A stretch of 64,000 nt of DNA, taken from NCBI RefSeq assembly GCF_052065695.1, contig NZ_JBQHTM010000012.1, forward strand, positions 1-64,000, given 5' to 3'. A program made the translations under genes and the position numbers. Positions 7,840 to 17,400 of this stretch are shown here, piece by piece; the first letter of the stretch is position 1, and the number at the start of each line of letters is the position of its first letter. The notes beneath the pieces are model-generated. The model searched no databases. It saw only the letters and a program-made list of their open reading frames with translations, and had not been told where the DNA came from. This stretch comes from Intestinimonas sp052065695 (lineage in GTDB: Bacteria > Bacillota > Clostridia > Oscillospirales > Oscillospiraceae).

Positions 7840-8796
7840 TTATCCACTGGCAGCGTAATAGCCTCCCACGTCAATTCCCAAATCGCAGGTGTACACCCAC
7901 TCCACTACATCACCGGGCTGGAGCTGATAGCGGGAGCAACCGTAGTTAGGGAACCAGTCATTGACCTTGTACATCCAACCGGACAACTCGCCGCAGTCAA
8001 ACTCGTAAAGGTTGTTGATTCCCTCGATATAGGCAGAATTGTACATAGGTGTATCCACAAACTCCATGTGGATACCAGCCTTCCGCATCTCCCGTTGAAG
8101 TACGTTGAAGACGCTCTCCCCTTCGTAAAAGGTGACCTCTGTGGCAGGGAAGATGACACCGTCCTCCGGTACCAATTCCACTTTTTCTGGATCCAGCCAG
8201 TTTATGTTTTCCAGTATGGTATCGCACCTCACCGAGAGGGTACAGGTGTGGGTCACATCGGAGAACTCCACATCCTGGGGCTCCACCGGCAGGGGTTTCC
8301 CCTCCGGCACAGGGTCGGTAAGATAGCGGTCCTTCCCCGTCTCCGGATCGATGACCATGCCGTTGGCTTCCGAGTACTCCTTGTTACCCTGCTCCACCCC
8401 GGCGGAGGAACCTCCCGCCAGTTCAGCGGCGGCTTCCACTTTTTCCTGGGCAGTCATCCCCCCCTCTGTGCCGCCTGGGCGGGTATCCAGCCCGCCGGGC
8501 GTGGGGGATGGCTCGGGGGTGTTAGCTGGTTCACTCGCCCGTGGTGGCTCAGAACATATTGGGTTGCTGCTCTCTGCCTGCGGGGACTTTTCCGCCTCCC
8601 AGCCAGGTTTCTTTTCAAACACTTCAGACTCATCTGCTCCAGAAGCGGACGGTGAGACCTCCAGGACTGCGCCGCTCTCCTGCCCTCGTACCGTCCAGCC
8701 TTGGAGCCCTGGCGCATTGCCGCCATACCAGAAGGCCGCCGCAAGGACGGCTACAATGATCAGCGCGGCAATGAGCTTCCCTTTTGTCAGCTTCAT
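7840..8796 (-). CDS. Membrane-anchored DUF4430 (transcobalamin-like) protein
   Basis: A 318-residue protein. A signal anchor (about residues 7-24) is followed by a Pro/Ser/Glu-rich linker to about residue 200 and then one DUF4430 domain. The core motif GELSGWMYKVNDWFPNYGC and the ending DVVEWVYTCDLG are clear. DUF4430 corresponds to the C-terminal beta domain of intrinsic factor and transcobalamin, which caps cobalamin. The linker probably spans the cell wall, so the domain could pass ligand from the surface to the ECF transporter (inference). The start overlaps the preceding stop as ATGA (8793-8796), indicating translational coupling. Confidence 0.88.
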   Translation of the reverse strand: MKLTKGKLIAALIIVAVLAAAFWYGGNAPGLQGWTVRGQESGAVLEVSPSASGADESEVFEKKPGWEAEKSPQAESSNPICSEPPRASEPANTPEPSPTPGGLDTRPGGTEGGMTAQEKVEAAAELAGGSSAGVEQGNKEYSEANGMVIDPETGKDRYLTDPVPEGKPLPVEPQDVEFSDVTHTCTLSVRCDTILENINWLDPEKVELVPEDGVIFPATEVTFYEGESVFNVLQREMRKAGIHMEFVDTPMYNSAYIEGINNLYEFDCGELSGWMYKVNDWFPNYGCSRYQLQPGDVVEWVYTCDLGIDVGGYYAASG

Positions 8797-9104
8797 TTGG
8801 CCGCCTCACCATTTTTCCACGGCGTATACAGGCAATAAGCCGGGCACAGATCACCCATGTAAATCCATACGTTCTCTCCCATGTCGATGGGTTCGGAAAA
8901 CACCAGATTGGGGATCATCAGCTTGAGAGTGGTGCGCTTGCACCCTCTGATGTTCTCCCCCTCCGGGGCAGGGTGCTCACGGAAAGCCGCCACCCGCTGC
9001 CCCAGATCGCTGATTCCCAGTTCCCTGGAAAGACGAGGAATAATCTCTGCCTCGTTACAGTACGCCACATGGTCTCTGTTCTGAAACCAGTTCCGATTCA
9101 TCAC
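8793..9104 (-). CDS. Unknown 103-aa protein of the corrinoid operon
   Basis: The ORF begins MMNRNWFQNRDHVAYCNEAE at ATG 9104 (a GTG at 9107 directly precedes it, and AAGGGGG lies upstream). It contains four cysteines and ends GDLCPAYCLYTPWKNGEAAK. There is no signal peptide or membrane helix. I do not recognise the family. Its stop overlaps the start of the DUF4430 gene by four bases, and it lies 24 bases after the barrel-SLH gene, so it is clearly an operon member. The compact Cys/Trp/Tyr-rich sequence suggests a small soluble partner; no function can be assigned. Confidence 0.6.
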   Translation of the reverse strand: MMNRNWFQNRDHVAYCNEAEIIPRLSRELGISDLGQRVAAFREHPAPEGENIRGCKRTTLKLMIPNLVFSEPIDMGENVWIYMGDLCPAYCLYTPWKNGEAAK

Positions 9105-9128
9105 GGTCGTGTACGCCCCCTTCTCAGT

Positions 9129-10796
9129 TTACAATAGATCGGCACTACTTAAAAGGTTGAAAAGCATCTGGGCCACCTCCGCCCGGGTCACGGCATCCTG
9201 AGGTCGGATGTTCAACTCTGTTTGGCTTAAAATTCCCTCTTGGTAGCAGAAGGCAAGTTGGGCTCTGGCCCATTCGGCGGAGGTCATGTAGTCTGGGAAC
9301 TGGGCCAGCATATTCCGCACTGCAGCCGTATCCATTTCCGTTTCCAATCCACACAGTTGTGCCGCACGGGACACCATGACGGTGGCCTCCTGCCGGGTGA
9401 TGGTTCCATCCGGGTTGAACCGCCCCTCACCCACGCCGTTGATGAGGGCGTATGTGCTGGCGGCCCCCACATAGGAGGCGTACCAGGCAGTGGAATACAC
9501 ATCCACAAAGGCGCCGGTATCCACCGGCGTTAGTCCAAGAGCCCGCACCACGATGGTTGCAAACTCCGCCCGTGTCATGCTTCCTGTAGGATCAAAATTG
9601 CCATCTGACTTGCCATCAATGATACCCCGAGCGGCCAGGGCCTCGATGGCTGTGATCTGGTCGCTGAACACGATATCCGGGAAGGTCTTGCCCGGCGATG
9701 TGATGGGCTGGGCGGTCACGGCAGGATCCTTGCCTTCCAGGCCCTGCCCTTTGGCCGTCTCCGTCTCCACGGCATCGGGGATCGAAAGCGCATCAGACAT
9801 GCGGTAGAGACTGCTGTTCCCCTCTGCCGCCCGCTGGACGGCTACCAGGCCGTAGAAGCCCTGTTCTGTAGCCATCTGGTTGGAGCCGGAGCCCGACTGG
9901 GTGTGCAGGAAGCCCTCCCCCTTGCGGTAGAAGGTCATCAGATTGTCCAGCATGGTGTTTCCATTCTTTACAAACCGGGGGTCATCCAGGTCAATTCCCA
10001 GCTCACACAGGGCAATGATCATTTGAACGCAGCTTTCCGCATTGGCGGTTCCCCAAGAGGAAAAACCTCCGTCATCGCTCTGCTGCTCGGACATACAGGC
10101 CAGCGCCTCCTGGGTGGCCTGGGCCACCGCGGGCTGATCCTGATACTTGGCCAGGGCCTGGAGCGCCATGCCTGTGATGTCCGGATCCGCTGTGCCGTCG
10201 CTGGCCGTTGCAGATTCTGTACCGCCGAACAGGCTCCACCCGCCATCTCGAAGCTGGCACTCCAATATGCGGTCAATATACATCTGCCGGGTGGCCTGGG
10301 TCTCCGCCTCTGGATTCTCCGGCATAGGATAGCCGGCGCTGTCCAGGGCAATCAAAGCCCAGATGGGGCCGTTAAGCCCCTGCCAGATGGTCTTATCATA
10401 ATCTCCCAGAGGCTTCGTCAGGTCATAGCCTGCCACATCCCGGGCGTCCTTTCCAATGGCGCTCAACGCCACAATGACCCTGGAATACTCCGTGTACTTT
10501 TTGTCATGGAGTACGCCGTCACACGCCTCCACATACTTTTTCACCGTGGCGTAATAGTCCTGGTAGTAACTGTCCGGTACCTCATAGCCGCTCCGTGCCA
10601 GACCCAGAACTGCCCACTCGCCGCCGATGGATCCCACCTGGGGATCCTGAACCGTAGTATAAACATATTTTGCCGTGTCTTGGACAGCCGCAGTCACCTC
10701 ACTATTCGTCACGGCGGCATGGGCCGGCACACCCATCCCTATTGCCAATGACAGTGTCATAAGCGCGGCGGCGCATCTTTTCCAGATTCGTTTCAT
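9129..10796 (-). CDS. SLH-anchored alpha/alpha-barrel (intrinsic factor-like) protein
   Basis: A 555-residue secreted protein. The signal peptide ends near VPAHA (residue 27). Residues about 30-350 carry prenyltransferase/squalene-oxidase-type repeats (GEWAVLGLARSGY, GPIWALIALDSAGY, DGGWSLFGG, DDGGFSSWG), the same alpha/alpha barrel as the N-terminal domain of intrinsic factor. Residues about 370-555 hold three SLH motifs (TRAEFATIVVRALG, TRQEATVMVSRAAQ, TRAEVAQMLFNLL) for cell-wall polysaccharide binding. Catalytic cyclase function is unlikely; ligand binding is inferred from context. I chose ATG 10796, which has AGGAGG six bases upstream and overlaps the previous stop as ATGA. Confidence 0.87.
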   Translation of the reverse strand: MKRIWKRCAAALMTLSLAIGMGVPAHAAVTNSEVTAAVQDTAKYVYTTVQDPQVGSIGGEWAVLGLARSGYEVPDSYYQDYYATVKKYVEACDGVLHDKKYTEYSRVIVALSAIGKDARDVAGYDLTKPLGDYDKTIWQGLNGPIWALIALDSAGYPMPENPEAETQATRQMYIDRILECQLRDGGWSLFGGTESATASDGTADPDITGMALQALAKYQDQPAVAQATQEALACMSEQQSDDGGFSSWGTANAESCVQMIIALCELGIDLDDPRFVKNGNTMLDNLMTFYRKGEGFLHTQSGSGSNQMATEQGFYGLVAVQRAAEGNSSLYRMSDALSIPDAVETETAKGQGLEGKDPAVTAQPITSPGKTFPDIVFSDQITAIEALAARGIIDGKSDGNFDPTGSMTRAEFATIVVRALGLTPVDTGAFVDVYSTAWYASYVGAASTYALINGVGEGRFNPDGTITRQEATVMVSRAAQLCGLETEMDTAAVRNMLAQFPDYMTSAEWARAQLAFCYQEGILSQTELNIRPQDAVTRAEVAQMLFNLLSSADLL

Positions 10797-11281
10797 CCCG
10801 CTCCTCCTTCCATGCTGATTGTGGCAGCAATATCTCCCGCCAATGTATTTGTCTCCTGTGTTCCTTTTCCATGCGGCCATTCCTCACACCGCATCAAGGA
10901 CTGTTTCCATTTTGTGTTTCGCTTCATTGCCTCAATCTCCCGGCGCCGGTTGGCCTCTCGCCGCTCCTTACGTGGTTTCTTCAGGCCTGCAGCCACCAAC
11001 GCCTTCGGCCAGTTACCGAACCGCTCGATCAAAAATACACGGTAGACGCAAAACACCTCTTTTTTGCTGGGATTATGTCCCAGACGCTCTGCTGTCTCCC
11101 GAAGAATAGATAACAGTTCTTCATTGGAGAAGGCCGCATACAGCTCCCCTCGAGCCTGTTTGCCCATGAACATGATCCACTGCGATGGTTCCATCCATCC
11201 TGCATCCTCTGTTTTCCCGCTCTCCTCCGCCGCTGTCTGTGACAGGGCCTGTTTCAGCCGGATAATTTCTCTGGATCTCAT
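10793..11281 (-). CDS. HNH-repeat (homing endonuclease-associated repeat) protein, 162 aa
   Basis: The central repeat (LGHNPSKKEVFCVYRVFLIE, then RFGNWPKALVAAGLKKP) matches the homing endonuclease-associated repeat family PF18780, a small helical DNA-binding module. The flanks are basic and charged. No HNH or other nuclease motif is present, so this is more plausibly a DNA-binding regulator than a nuclease (inference). ATG 11281 has GGAGGGTGAG upstream; earlier in-frame codons overlap a hairpin. Its stop overlaps the next start by four bases. It is the first gene after the possible riboswitch at 11340-11450. Similar proteins lie at 23763 and 25181. Confidence 0.7.
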   Translation of the reverse strand: MRSREIIRLKQALSQTAAEESGKTEDAGWMEPSQWIMFMGKQARGELYAAFSNEELLSILRETAERLGHNPSKKEVFCVYRVFLIERFGNWPKALVAAGLKKPRKERREANRRREIEAMKRNTKWKQSLMRCEEWPHGKGTQETNTLAGDIAATISMEGGAG

Positions 11282-11308
11282 CTTCTGCTCACCCTCCATC
11301 AAGGACAA

Positions 11309-11339
11309 GCGGGAGCCCATCTATCGGATGGGCTCCCGC
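11309..11339 (-). terminator. GC-rich hairpin before the barrel-SLH operon
   Basis: A perfect 13-bp stem (GCGGGAGCCCATC, 11309-11321, with 11327-11339) surrounds a five-base loop in the leader of the HNH-repeat gene. On the minus strand it is followed by CTTGTCCTTG, which is not a clean T-run. It could be an attenuator, an expression platform or a ribosome-access switch. On the plus strand a T5 run follows a few bases later. Confidence 0.5.
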
Positions 11340-11450
11340 ACTTGCTTTTTCCTGGCCGTACCCATCCCGCACAGCCAGATTCTGTGATTCCCCGGCTGTT
11401 ACGGGAGGGGTAAGCCTGCGGCGAATTTCACGCACTTTTTTGTCATGATT
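11340..11450 (-). promoter_or_regulatory. Possible divergent cobalamin riboswitch
   Basis: Read on the minus strand, the leader after the giant gene contains GCGTGAAATTCGCCGCAG (complement at 11416-11433), like the GGTGAAATTCCGGCGCAG core of the clear riboswitch at 25 kb. A CCCC/GGGG stem-loop, a CACAG/CTGTG hairpin and a GGCCAGGAAAA segment resembling the B12 box (complement 11346-11357) follow. The order is right, but several consensus positions differ and the GGGAAGGC element is absent. It lies directly before the hairpin at 11309 and the operon, where a third cobalamin switch would make sense. I call it a candidate only. Confidence 0.35.
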
Positions 11451-11474
11451 TCCGCTTTTGTGCCCCTGGATTCG

Positions 11475-14400
11475 TCAGGAACGACTTTCCAGAAAGCGCA
11501 TCAGGATCGTTGCCACTTCAGCGCGGCTTGCCTGGCCCTGAGGATCCAAACGGCCGCCATCCTTGCCGGTGATCAGTCCTTCCGCATAAGTCCACTCAAT
11601 AGCCCGGGCCGCCCAATCGGAGACTTGCTCACTGTCCGGGAAACTGCCCAGCCCGGATGCACTGCTGACATCCCAGCCCTTGGTCTTGGCATAGCGGTAC
11701 AGGATCGCAGCGATCTGCTCACGGGTCACGCTGCCGTCTGGATCAAAGGTCGTGGCGCTGGTGCCGTTGACAATCCCGGAGCCATTGGCCCATACCACTG
11801 CGTTGGTATACCAGTTTCCCGCTACCACATCGTTAAAGGGCTCGGTGCTGTTCATCGTGGGTTCACCTTCCATTCGCCAAAGCACCGTCACCAGCATGGC
11901 GCGGGTCATGGTATCATTGGGCGAGAAGGTGGTGGCGCTGGTACCGTTGAAAAGCTCATTGATATAGGCATAGACCACCGCGTCATAGAACCAGTCACTT
12001 TCCTTCACATCAGTGAATGGCAGCCGGATGGGCGGGACAGCTACAAAGGTGCTCAGGTGTGTTGTTGTGACCTCTACCCAAAGTTGGTTGTTCTGTCTCC
12101 TGCACAGTCCTGTCAGCTCATCCACCGCGCCGCTTTCACTGATCTGGTACACGACACAGCGTTTACCGGTCTGGAACAGGCTTTCACTCACAGGCAGGAG
12201 CAGGGTAATGGCACGCCCGCCAAAGCTGGTGATGGATTTACTGCCGGAAGTGATGGTCACTTTAGTGACACTGGCATCCTCCAGGCGGTCTTCCGGGATA
12301 TCCACTTTGTTCGCCAGGAGGGTTCTGGCTTCGGAAGCTGGATGCTCCTCCATACGGACAGTCAAATCCTGCCCGTTCGCCTCTTCCAGGATCTTTGCCA
12401 GAGTACTGTTGGGAATATTCGTTTCACCAAGGTGTGTGCGAACGGCCAGTCCGGCGTCCGTCTCGTCGATCACGCCGCTGAGCGCCCTTCGGGGCAGCTC
12501 CACGGAGATGTCGGTCGCCCGCTCCGCACCGGTGGGTGCGATAACGATTAGAGTAGCGCCGGCCTCCACAGCCTCCTCCAGAAGGGTATTGAACTCCGCA
12601 GATGTCACGGTGGCAACGGCCTTCCCATTGCTGTCCACGGTCGCCTTGGGTTCCAAAAGAATCTCAATCCCGTCCAGCTCAGGCATGACAAAATTGCCAT
12701 CAATGACCGGCAGTTCGTCGGGCTTTACTGCTCCGGTTTCAATCAGCCAAAGCCGCAGGGCTTCGTACCACTCGGCATCTTCCGCAGTGATATACGTTTT
12801 CTGTTCCTCGTTCAGATTTTTATAAGCTGCCGCCGCCTCCTTTACCTGCTGAATCAGACGCGTACTGGGCGTGCTACCCCGATCCACCTTGGGCAAAGCC
12901 CTCAGCAGCTCTTTCACGTCGTCGATCTGTTCATAGAACTTTACTTTTGCCTCTGCTTCCTCCAGTTTGTCCAGAAGCGTCCGGCTCACCTTTGCCTTGG
13001 AATCACTGCTCAGCGCATGATAGGCGGCTCGTGCAGCCGCTACCTTTGCAGCCTGCGTTTTGTAGTTGGCATAGGTGATTTCCGGCAGGGCCTTGATCAT
13101 CTCGATGACCGCTTCCGCACTGTTGTTGCTGACCACTGTAATGGTGTACCGGGTCGCCGTGTAGTTGACCGCATCCGAGCCCTGGTTGTTCATGGAGGGC
13201 CAGGAGGGCTCGCCCACGCCGATGTAGAGGACGTCACCAGGTTTTACAGTGATGGTCTGCGTCCGCTTGTAGCAGGCGGAATCGCGGTTATAGTAGTTCA
13301 GGAAGGTCTTTACCATGTAGTTCTTGTTGACGGCAGTGGGAGTCACCGTGACCCGCGCACTGTTCCCGGAAATGCTCAGGGTATATTCCAGGGTGTCGCC
13401 GTCAAAGCTGGGCCGGAGGGTCCCTCCGCTGATCCGCAGGGAGGCCAGGCTGGTATCCGTGTTGCCCCAGAGGCTCCCCACGTCCTCGCCCAAGTTGCAG
13501 GTGTAGACGATGTTCAGGTAATCGCCGTCACCCAGCTCATAGTTACCGCTGCCGTTGGCCCGGAAGGACTGGAAGCCCTCGTTGACGAACCAGTCGTTGA
13601 GGGTGCCCATCCAGCCGGCTCCCCTGGCGCCATCGAACTCAGCCAAGCTGGGCTCGCTGCTGTCCTTGCGGCCGTTCCTGTTCTCGTCCACATAGATACC
13701 GGAGAGATAGGTGATGTCATAGCCGCCGGTGTCGCTGGCGCCGGTTCCCCACCAGGAGTATCCGCCCAGGGCCAGGGCCTTGAGCACGCTGGTCATCATG
13801 GTGTCCCGGGCGCACAGGTCGTACCAGCCGGACACCAGGGTGCCGCGGAAGTCTCCGCCGCTGTAGGTGTTGTTCTCCACACTGATATAGACCGAGCCGA
13901 TGACCGGGCCGAAGTCTGGGATCTCCACGCCCCGCCGGAAGGTCGCACGGATCTCATGGTCCGCATCCACATTGCGGAAGGTGTAAGAGTCCACCGCACC
14001 CACAGATCTCCAGTCTACCAGAACGTCATCCACCACATAGCCTTCATCCGGCGTGATGTAGTACGTCTGGCTGCCGCCGGCCGTTACCTTGGTCTCACCT
14101 GCGGGCTCGATTCTGCCACCAGCGCCGGCCGTAGCCGTGATGGTGTAGATCTCTTCCATGGCATCCGCCAAGACAACGAAGGTGCTCAGATGATCTACGC
14201 TAACTGTCACATAGCGCTGGCCATCTGAGATGACGCACCGGCCAGTCAAGGTCTCCACCGTACCATTGTCGCTGATGACCAGGACGTCATACTGCTGGCC
14301 AAGCGTGAAGTTGCTGCCCACTGGGATCATAACGGTCAGACCGTGCCCACCGAAGGTGGTCAGCTCCTGGCCACCCACTGTAATGGTGACTTCCACCGCG

Positions 14401-17400
14401 GTGCTGTTGGTCAGGTCTGTGCCGGTGGGAAGCTGCTCTGCCACCGTAAGAATGGATGTCTCCTCCACACGGATGATCAGCTCTCCAGGATCCTGGATAC
14501 TGCTCAGGACTTCCTCAGACAGTGTGACATTGCCCTTGGGCGTCTGGACGGCAAGGCCCGCGCCCGCATTGGCGATAGAGTGTGCCGAACCGGCGGGGAG
14601 CACCACGCTCACCGCGCGGGTACCGGAGCTGACCTCGGTCGGGATGACGGTGATGGTGTCGGCGCTTGTCTCCTTCACCGCCTTGACCGCCTCGCTGATC
14701 GCGTTGCTTGTAATCGTTGCCGTCTGGGTGTCTCCGCCGACGGTGACCTCCTGCTCAATCACAGGGGTGAGCACCTCAAACGTGACCGAGACGGTATGGT
14801 CACTTGTGACGTTTTCCAGCGTGTAGGTCTGAACTGTGGCGGCGGAGGCGGTGAGCATCGCGTTTTCCTCCAGGGGGATGGGGAAAACCTCTGCCACTGT
14901 CTCTGTCCGCTCCGCACCACAATCCAAGCACACATAGACGTCGGCCGTCTCCGTGGAGCTTGACTCATCCAGTACCCAGCTGTGACTGGCCAGGGTAGAC
15001 ACATCTTCCATGCCGCAATCAGCACACACCGACCAGTGCATCCCGCTGCTGTGCACCATCTCGGTGAAGCTGTGCTCCGCATAGCCGCCATAGGGCAGCC
15101 CGCAGTCCTGGCAGATTGCCAGGGCCGTGCAGGTGGTCGTGCCGCCGTGATGGTCACAAGTGGCGGTGCTGCCCGCCGTCTCGCTGTAGCCGCACACCTG
15201 GCAGACCGCATCCTCCGTCGTGGGGGCTGCTGCGTCCACCGGGGTCAGCCCGCTGCCCACGTTCATGAGCAGCATCGGGTGGATACCGGCAAGGCTGAGC
15301 AGGCTGTCCTCCGGGTTTTCAGTCTCTGCAGTGCCTTCCTCGGTTTCATCATTGGTTTCTGTCAGGGCGGTCTCGTCCTCCGTTTCCTCGACGTCGCTGC
15401 CCTCCTTGGGTCCTGTCTCCGGAAGGTCGGAGCTCTCCTCGTTCTCAAATACGTGGGACTCCACAGCGCTCTTTTCCCCGCAGACCAGGCAGATGTGCCA
15501 ATGGCCTGTGGCGTCCGACTGCCAGCCGCTCGCATACTGGTGAGCCGCCAAGCCGGTCTCCATACCGCTCTCCAGCACTTTGCCGCAGCTTCCGCAGATG
15601 GTGTCTCCAGTGTAGCCCGGCTCTGTGCAGGTGGCCGCTCTCCGGCCGATGACGACCCTTTCACCGATGTGCGTCCCATTCGCGCAGGTCTCCGCGGTCT
15701 CGGCCTCCTCGATGAGATTGCTGTCGGAGATGATTGCCATCGCGCTCTGTACTGCGCTGCCTCCGGCCCACACCGAGTTCCCGTCCACCTGGATGTCCGC
15801 GATCTGGTAGCCGTCATTCGGGGTGATGGTGAAGGTCACATCCGCGCCGTCCCCGACGGTAAATGTACCGGACGGGGCGATGCTTCCGCCTGTCCCTGCC
15901 TCCGCATGAATCGTGTGCGTGTCGCTGGGCTGGCCGGTGAACACGTCGGTCATGTCATAGAGGGGGCTCTGCTTCTTTTGGAACCGGTCGTAAGCCACCA
16001 GGGCATAGGCCGCCTGCTCAGAGGCCATCTGATTGGTGCCGCCAGTCGCGTGGCTGAAGCCTCCATCCTCCTGCTGGTAGCCCAGCAGGCCGGCCAGAGC
16101 GCTGATGCTGTTCTTGGTAAAGTCGCTGTCGGTGGCAGCGTCTCTGCCCAGGGCGGCCAGAGCCACAATGACCTGGGCGCTGGATTCGGCGCTTCCGTAG
16201 CCTCCGGTATCGTTCTGAGAGGTGGAGAGGAAGTTCACTGCCTTATCTACGGCGCTCTTGAGTTCTGCGTGGGAGTGCGTCGCGCCCAGCGCCTGGAACC
16301 GGCTCTGGTCGAGGTAGTAGGGTGCCAGGGCCTGCACCGCCATGGCGCAGACATCCACGCCGCCCAGCTCACTTTCGGTGTCCACCTGATCCGGGTTATA
16401 GATGGGCCAGTTGCCGTCGGACTGCTGCTTGTCGATGAGCAGGTCGATCCACGCCGCCCGAGCGGCGTTGCCCTCGTCATCGTTCCGGTAGCCGCCGGAG
16501 TCCAGGGCGATGAGGGCCCAGATGGTGCCGTTGTTGCCCTGCTCAGAGACCTGATACGCATAAGCGCTGGTCTTATCCTGCGAGGGCTCCAGCAACGGCT
16601 CCACCAGGTTGTAGGTGACGTCGCCCACCTGGAAGTGCTCCGCGTCCTCCCCCAGAGAGGTCAGAGCCAGGACGACCCGGGAGTACTCGGTGTGCAGGGT
16701 CTGGTCAGCTGACTTGTCCAGCTCGCCACCCCGCTGCTGCACATACGTCCGCAGGTTGGCCAGGTAACTGGTCCGGGTAGTGCTGTCCAGCGAACCGGCT
16801 CTGGCCTGGGCCAGCACGGCCCACTCACCCTTTTCCGATCCGACGATTGGGCTGGTGACGCTCCCTGCCAGGTAGCTCAGCGCCTCCTTCAGGGCCTCCC
16901 GGTAGCCGGAAGTGTCCTGTCCGCCGCCCTGAAGGGCCTCCAGCGCAGCTTCCGCGGCCTCCAGCACATTCAGGTTGGAGACCATGTTCTGTGCGCTGAA
17001 CTTGTCGGCATAGGCGTCATAGGCGGCCCGTGCAGCGGCAATGGCCTCCGCTTTCTCCAAAGTGACCTCACCAATGGCGGCGATCTGCTCCACCACAGGC
17101 AGGGCGGCTTCGGCGCTGAGGAGGGTGTTGTATGCGTCCGGCGCAGATGCGACCAGATCCTTCTGCGCTTGGGTCAGGTCGTTATACCCGGCTCTGGCGG
17201 CCTCGATGGCGCTCTTGCTGCCGGTGGTGACTTTTTCTCCAATCTGCGCCACCAGCCCGTTGAACGCCTGCACCGCGGCCACGTCGTCCTGCGGTATGCT
17301 CCCGCCCAGGGCCTCCACGGCCTCGTTGAGGCGGTTGACTTCGGCCACTGTCAGATAGAGCTGACCAGTACCCAGGGCGTCGTAAGCGCTCTTGGCCTTA

